A stretch of DNA of 39,261 bases from Chara braunii. Its lineage: Eukaryota; Streptophyta; Charophyceae; Charales; Characeae. The stretch spans positions 875,508 to 914,768 of the forward strand of contig BFEA01000208.1 of the NCBI GenBank assembly GCA_003427395.1, given 5' to 3'. The notes under the pieces are model-generated. The model was given only the letters and a program-made list of their open reading frames with translations. It was not told the origin of the DNA and did no database searches. Of the stretch, positions 38,516-39,261 are shown in pieces. Numbering within the stretch: position 1 is the stretch's first letter; every line of letters begins with the position of its first letter. Position numbers and translations under genes: made by a program.

Positions 38516-39127
38516 GTCTAAAGTATGAGACTGATGTAAAGTTTCTCCTTAAGTTTGAAAATGTCATCTGGTAACACATTCAATCAGATTGTCACAGTGT
38601 CACTGAAGCGCCGGTGTGACCAAGTAAACTTGCAGTACCGCCCTTGAAGAAGTCGTAGGCTGCGCAGTGCGCACCCTTACTAGTACCTCACTTGTGGTTA
38701 CCGTAGAAATGCTGAAGCGGCGAAGCTGGTGCACCTGCTCCCGGAACAGCGGCAGCGCTCTCACTACTGCTGCATGCTTCCAAGCTCTCTCACTACTGCT
38801 TCATGCTTCCGGCGAACCACAACATCAAAGCTAGTGATAGTTCTGCGTGATGCTTGCACTGGCCCTTCTGGCGATTTAGCAGATGTATAGTATCGAAAAG
38901 AAGGCCAGATACTCGGGGGTAGTTCGTGCAAATATAATGTGTGACGTGTGTGAAATCATCTGAATGTGGTTAAGTTGGTATCATGGCGTAGTGGGTCAGG
39001 TTACTCAGGTATGGGGCTGCCATGCCTGGACAGAGGAGCACCAAGACTCTCCCTAGCCGACTCTAGATCTAGGTTAAGCTCGGGCACTTTCTGCCATTGC
39101 TGTCACACAGCTATGATGCCTGGCAGG
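38516..39127. other. Unassigned DNA with a 28-bp duplication
   Basis: ctctcactactgctgcatgc ttccaag is repeated as ctctcactactgcttcatgc ttccgg at about 38757-38812. No gene recognised. Confidence 0.5.
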
Positions 39128-39249
39128 GCTACCTTCTTCACCCGTATACAACGTACGTACGGTCATTATTGCTGTATTTAGACGGACAGATAACCCCAAA
39201 TACAGCTATAATCAGAGTATGTACGTTGTATTCGGGTGAAGAAGGTAGC
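39128..39249. mobile_element. Foldback MITE, 122 bp, about 53-bp arms
   Basis: GCTACCTTCTTCACCCG (39128-39144) is the exact reverse complement of 39233-39249. Pairing continues through tacaacgtac and attat-gctgtattt words, with only a few mismatches, to a loop of about 18 bases (agacggacagataacccc). No coding content. Ends 12 bases before the window edge. Confidence 0.85.
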
Positions 39250-39261
39250 GAGTTGTTGAGA

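Noticed and set aside
38983-39060. Possible tRNA or tRNA-SINE (tggcgtagtgggt resembles an A box)
   Set aside because: No B box: the expected position has ggttaagctc, and no cloverleaf pairing could be drawn.

Overview
The window looks like intergenic DNA from a large, repeat-rich eukaryotic nuclear genome. No intact host gene, rRNA or canonical tRNA gene could be supported. Almost all recognisable coding sequence belongs to decayed retroelements: Penelope-like elements (PLEs), a Ty3/gypsy chromovirus, and L1-type LINEs with a C-terminal reverse-transcriptase zinc-finger domain. Between them lie many short terminal-inverted-repeat elements (MITEs), poly(A)-tailed retroposon ends, and simple or tandem repeats. 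The plant-type LINE C-terminus, Tourist-like MITEs and gag/GIY-YIG/RT element suggest the green lineage. A charophyte such as Chara is my best guess, but this is inference only. The assembly is short-read: it contains a 505-base N gap, isolated Ns, and an unremoved transposase mate-pair junction adapter at 2996-3033.

Layout. 1-3480 is a mosaic of MITEs plus the adapter chimera. 3480-3882 holds a retroposon end and a short tandem repeat. 3889-7745 (minus strand) is Penelope-like material: an RT block (7745-6488) is followed head-to-tail by a hammerhead-like ribozyme (5984-5935), a zinc-knuckle/coiled-coil/SAP-like gag ORF (5599-4128) and the start of a GIY-YIG domain. 7746-9148 is low-complexity and tandem-repeat DNA. 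9149-10935 (plus) is a 5'-truncated LINE. 10941-15130 is retroposon ends, a microsatellite-tailed duplication and AT-rich DNA. 15235-19050 is GC-rich unassigned DNA, a TTAA-flanked TIR element with the N gap inside, and nested Tourist-like MITEs with a 46-bp perfect palindrome. 19050-21382 is mostly unassigned and includes a dispersed (ACTGG)n-tailed repeat.

21383-24770 (minus) is a decayed chromovirus pol (RT, RNase H, integrase, chromodomain). 24771-26684 is AT-rich, purine-rich and SINE-like sequence. 26685-30344 is a second copy of the (ACTGG)n repeat abutting a second Penelope-like copy on the minus strand (ribozyme, zinc knuckle, coiled coil, SAP-like, GIY-YIG, start of RT). 30659-35297 is an old minus-strand LINE interrupted at 32098-34692 by a younger plus-strand LINE that has a poly(A) tail and a 14-bp target-site duplication. 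35298-39261 is tandem repeats and MITEs, ending in a nearly loop-free 122-bp foldback element.

The most interesting system is the Penelope-like family. Two diverged copies agree on the order ribozyme, zinc knuckle, Gly-rich linker, coiled coil, SAP-like segment, GIY-YIG endonuclease, reverse transcriptase, so the endonuclease lies N-terminal to the RT. The hammerhead-like fold has a stem-II loop complementary to sequence just downstream of stem I, and this complementarity is conserved in both copies.
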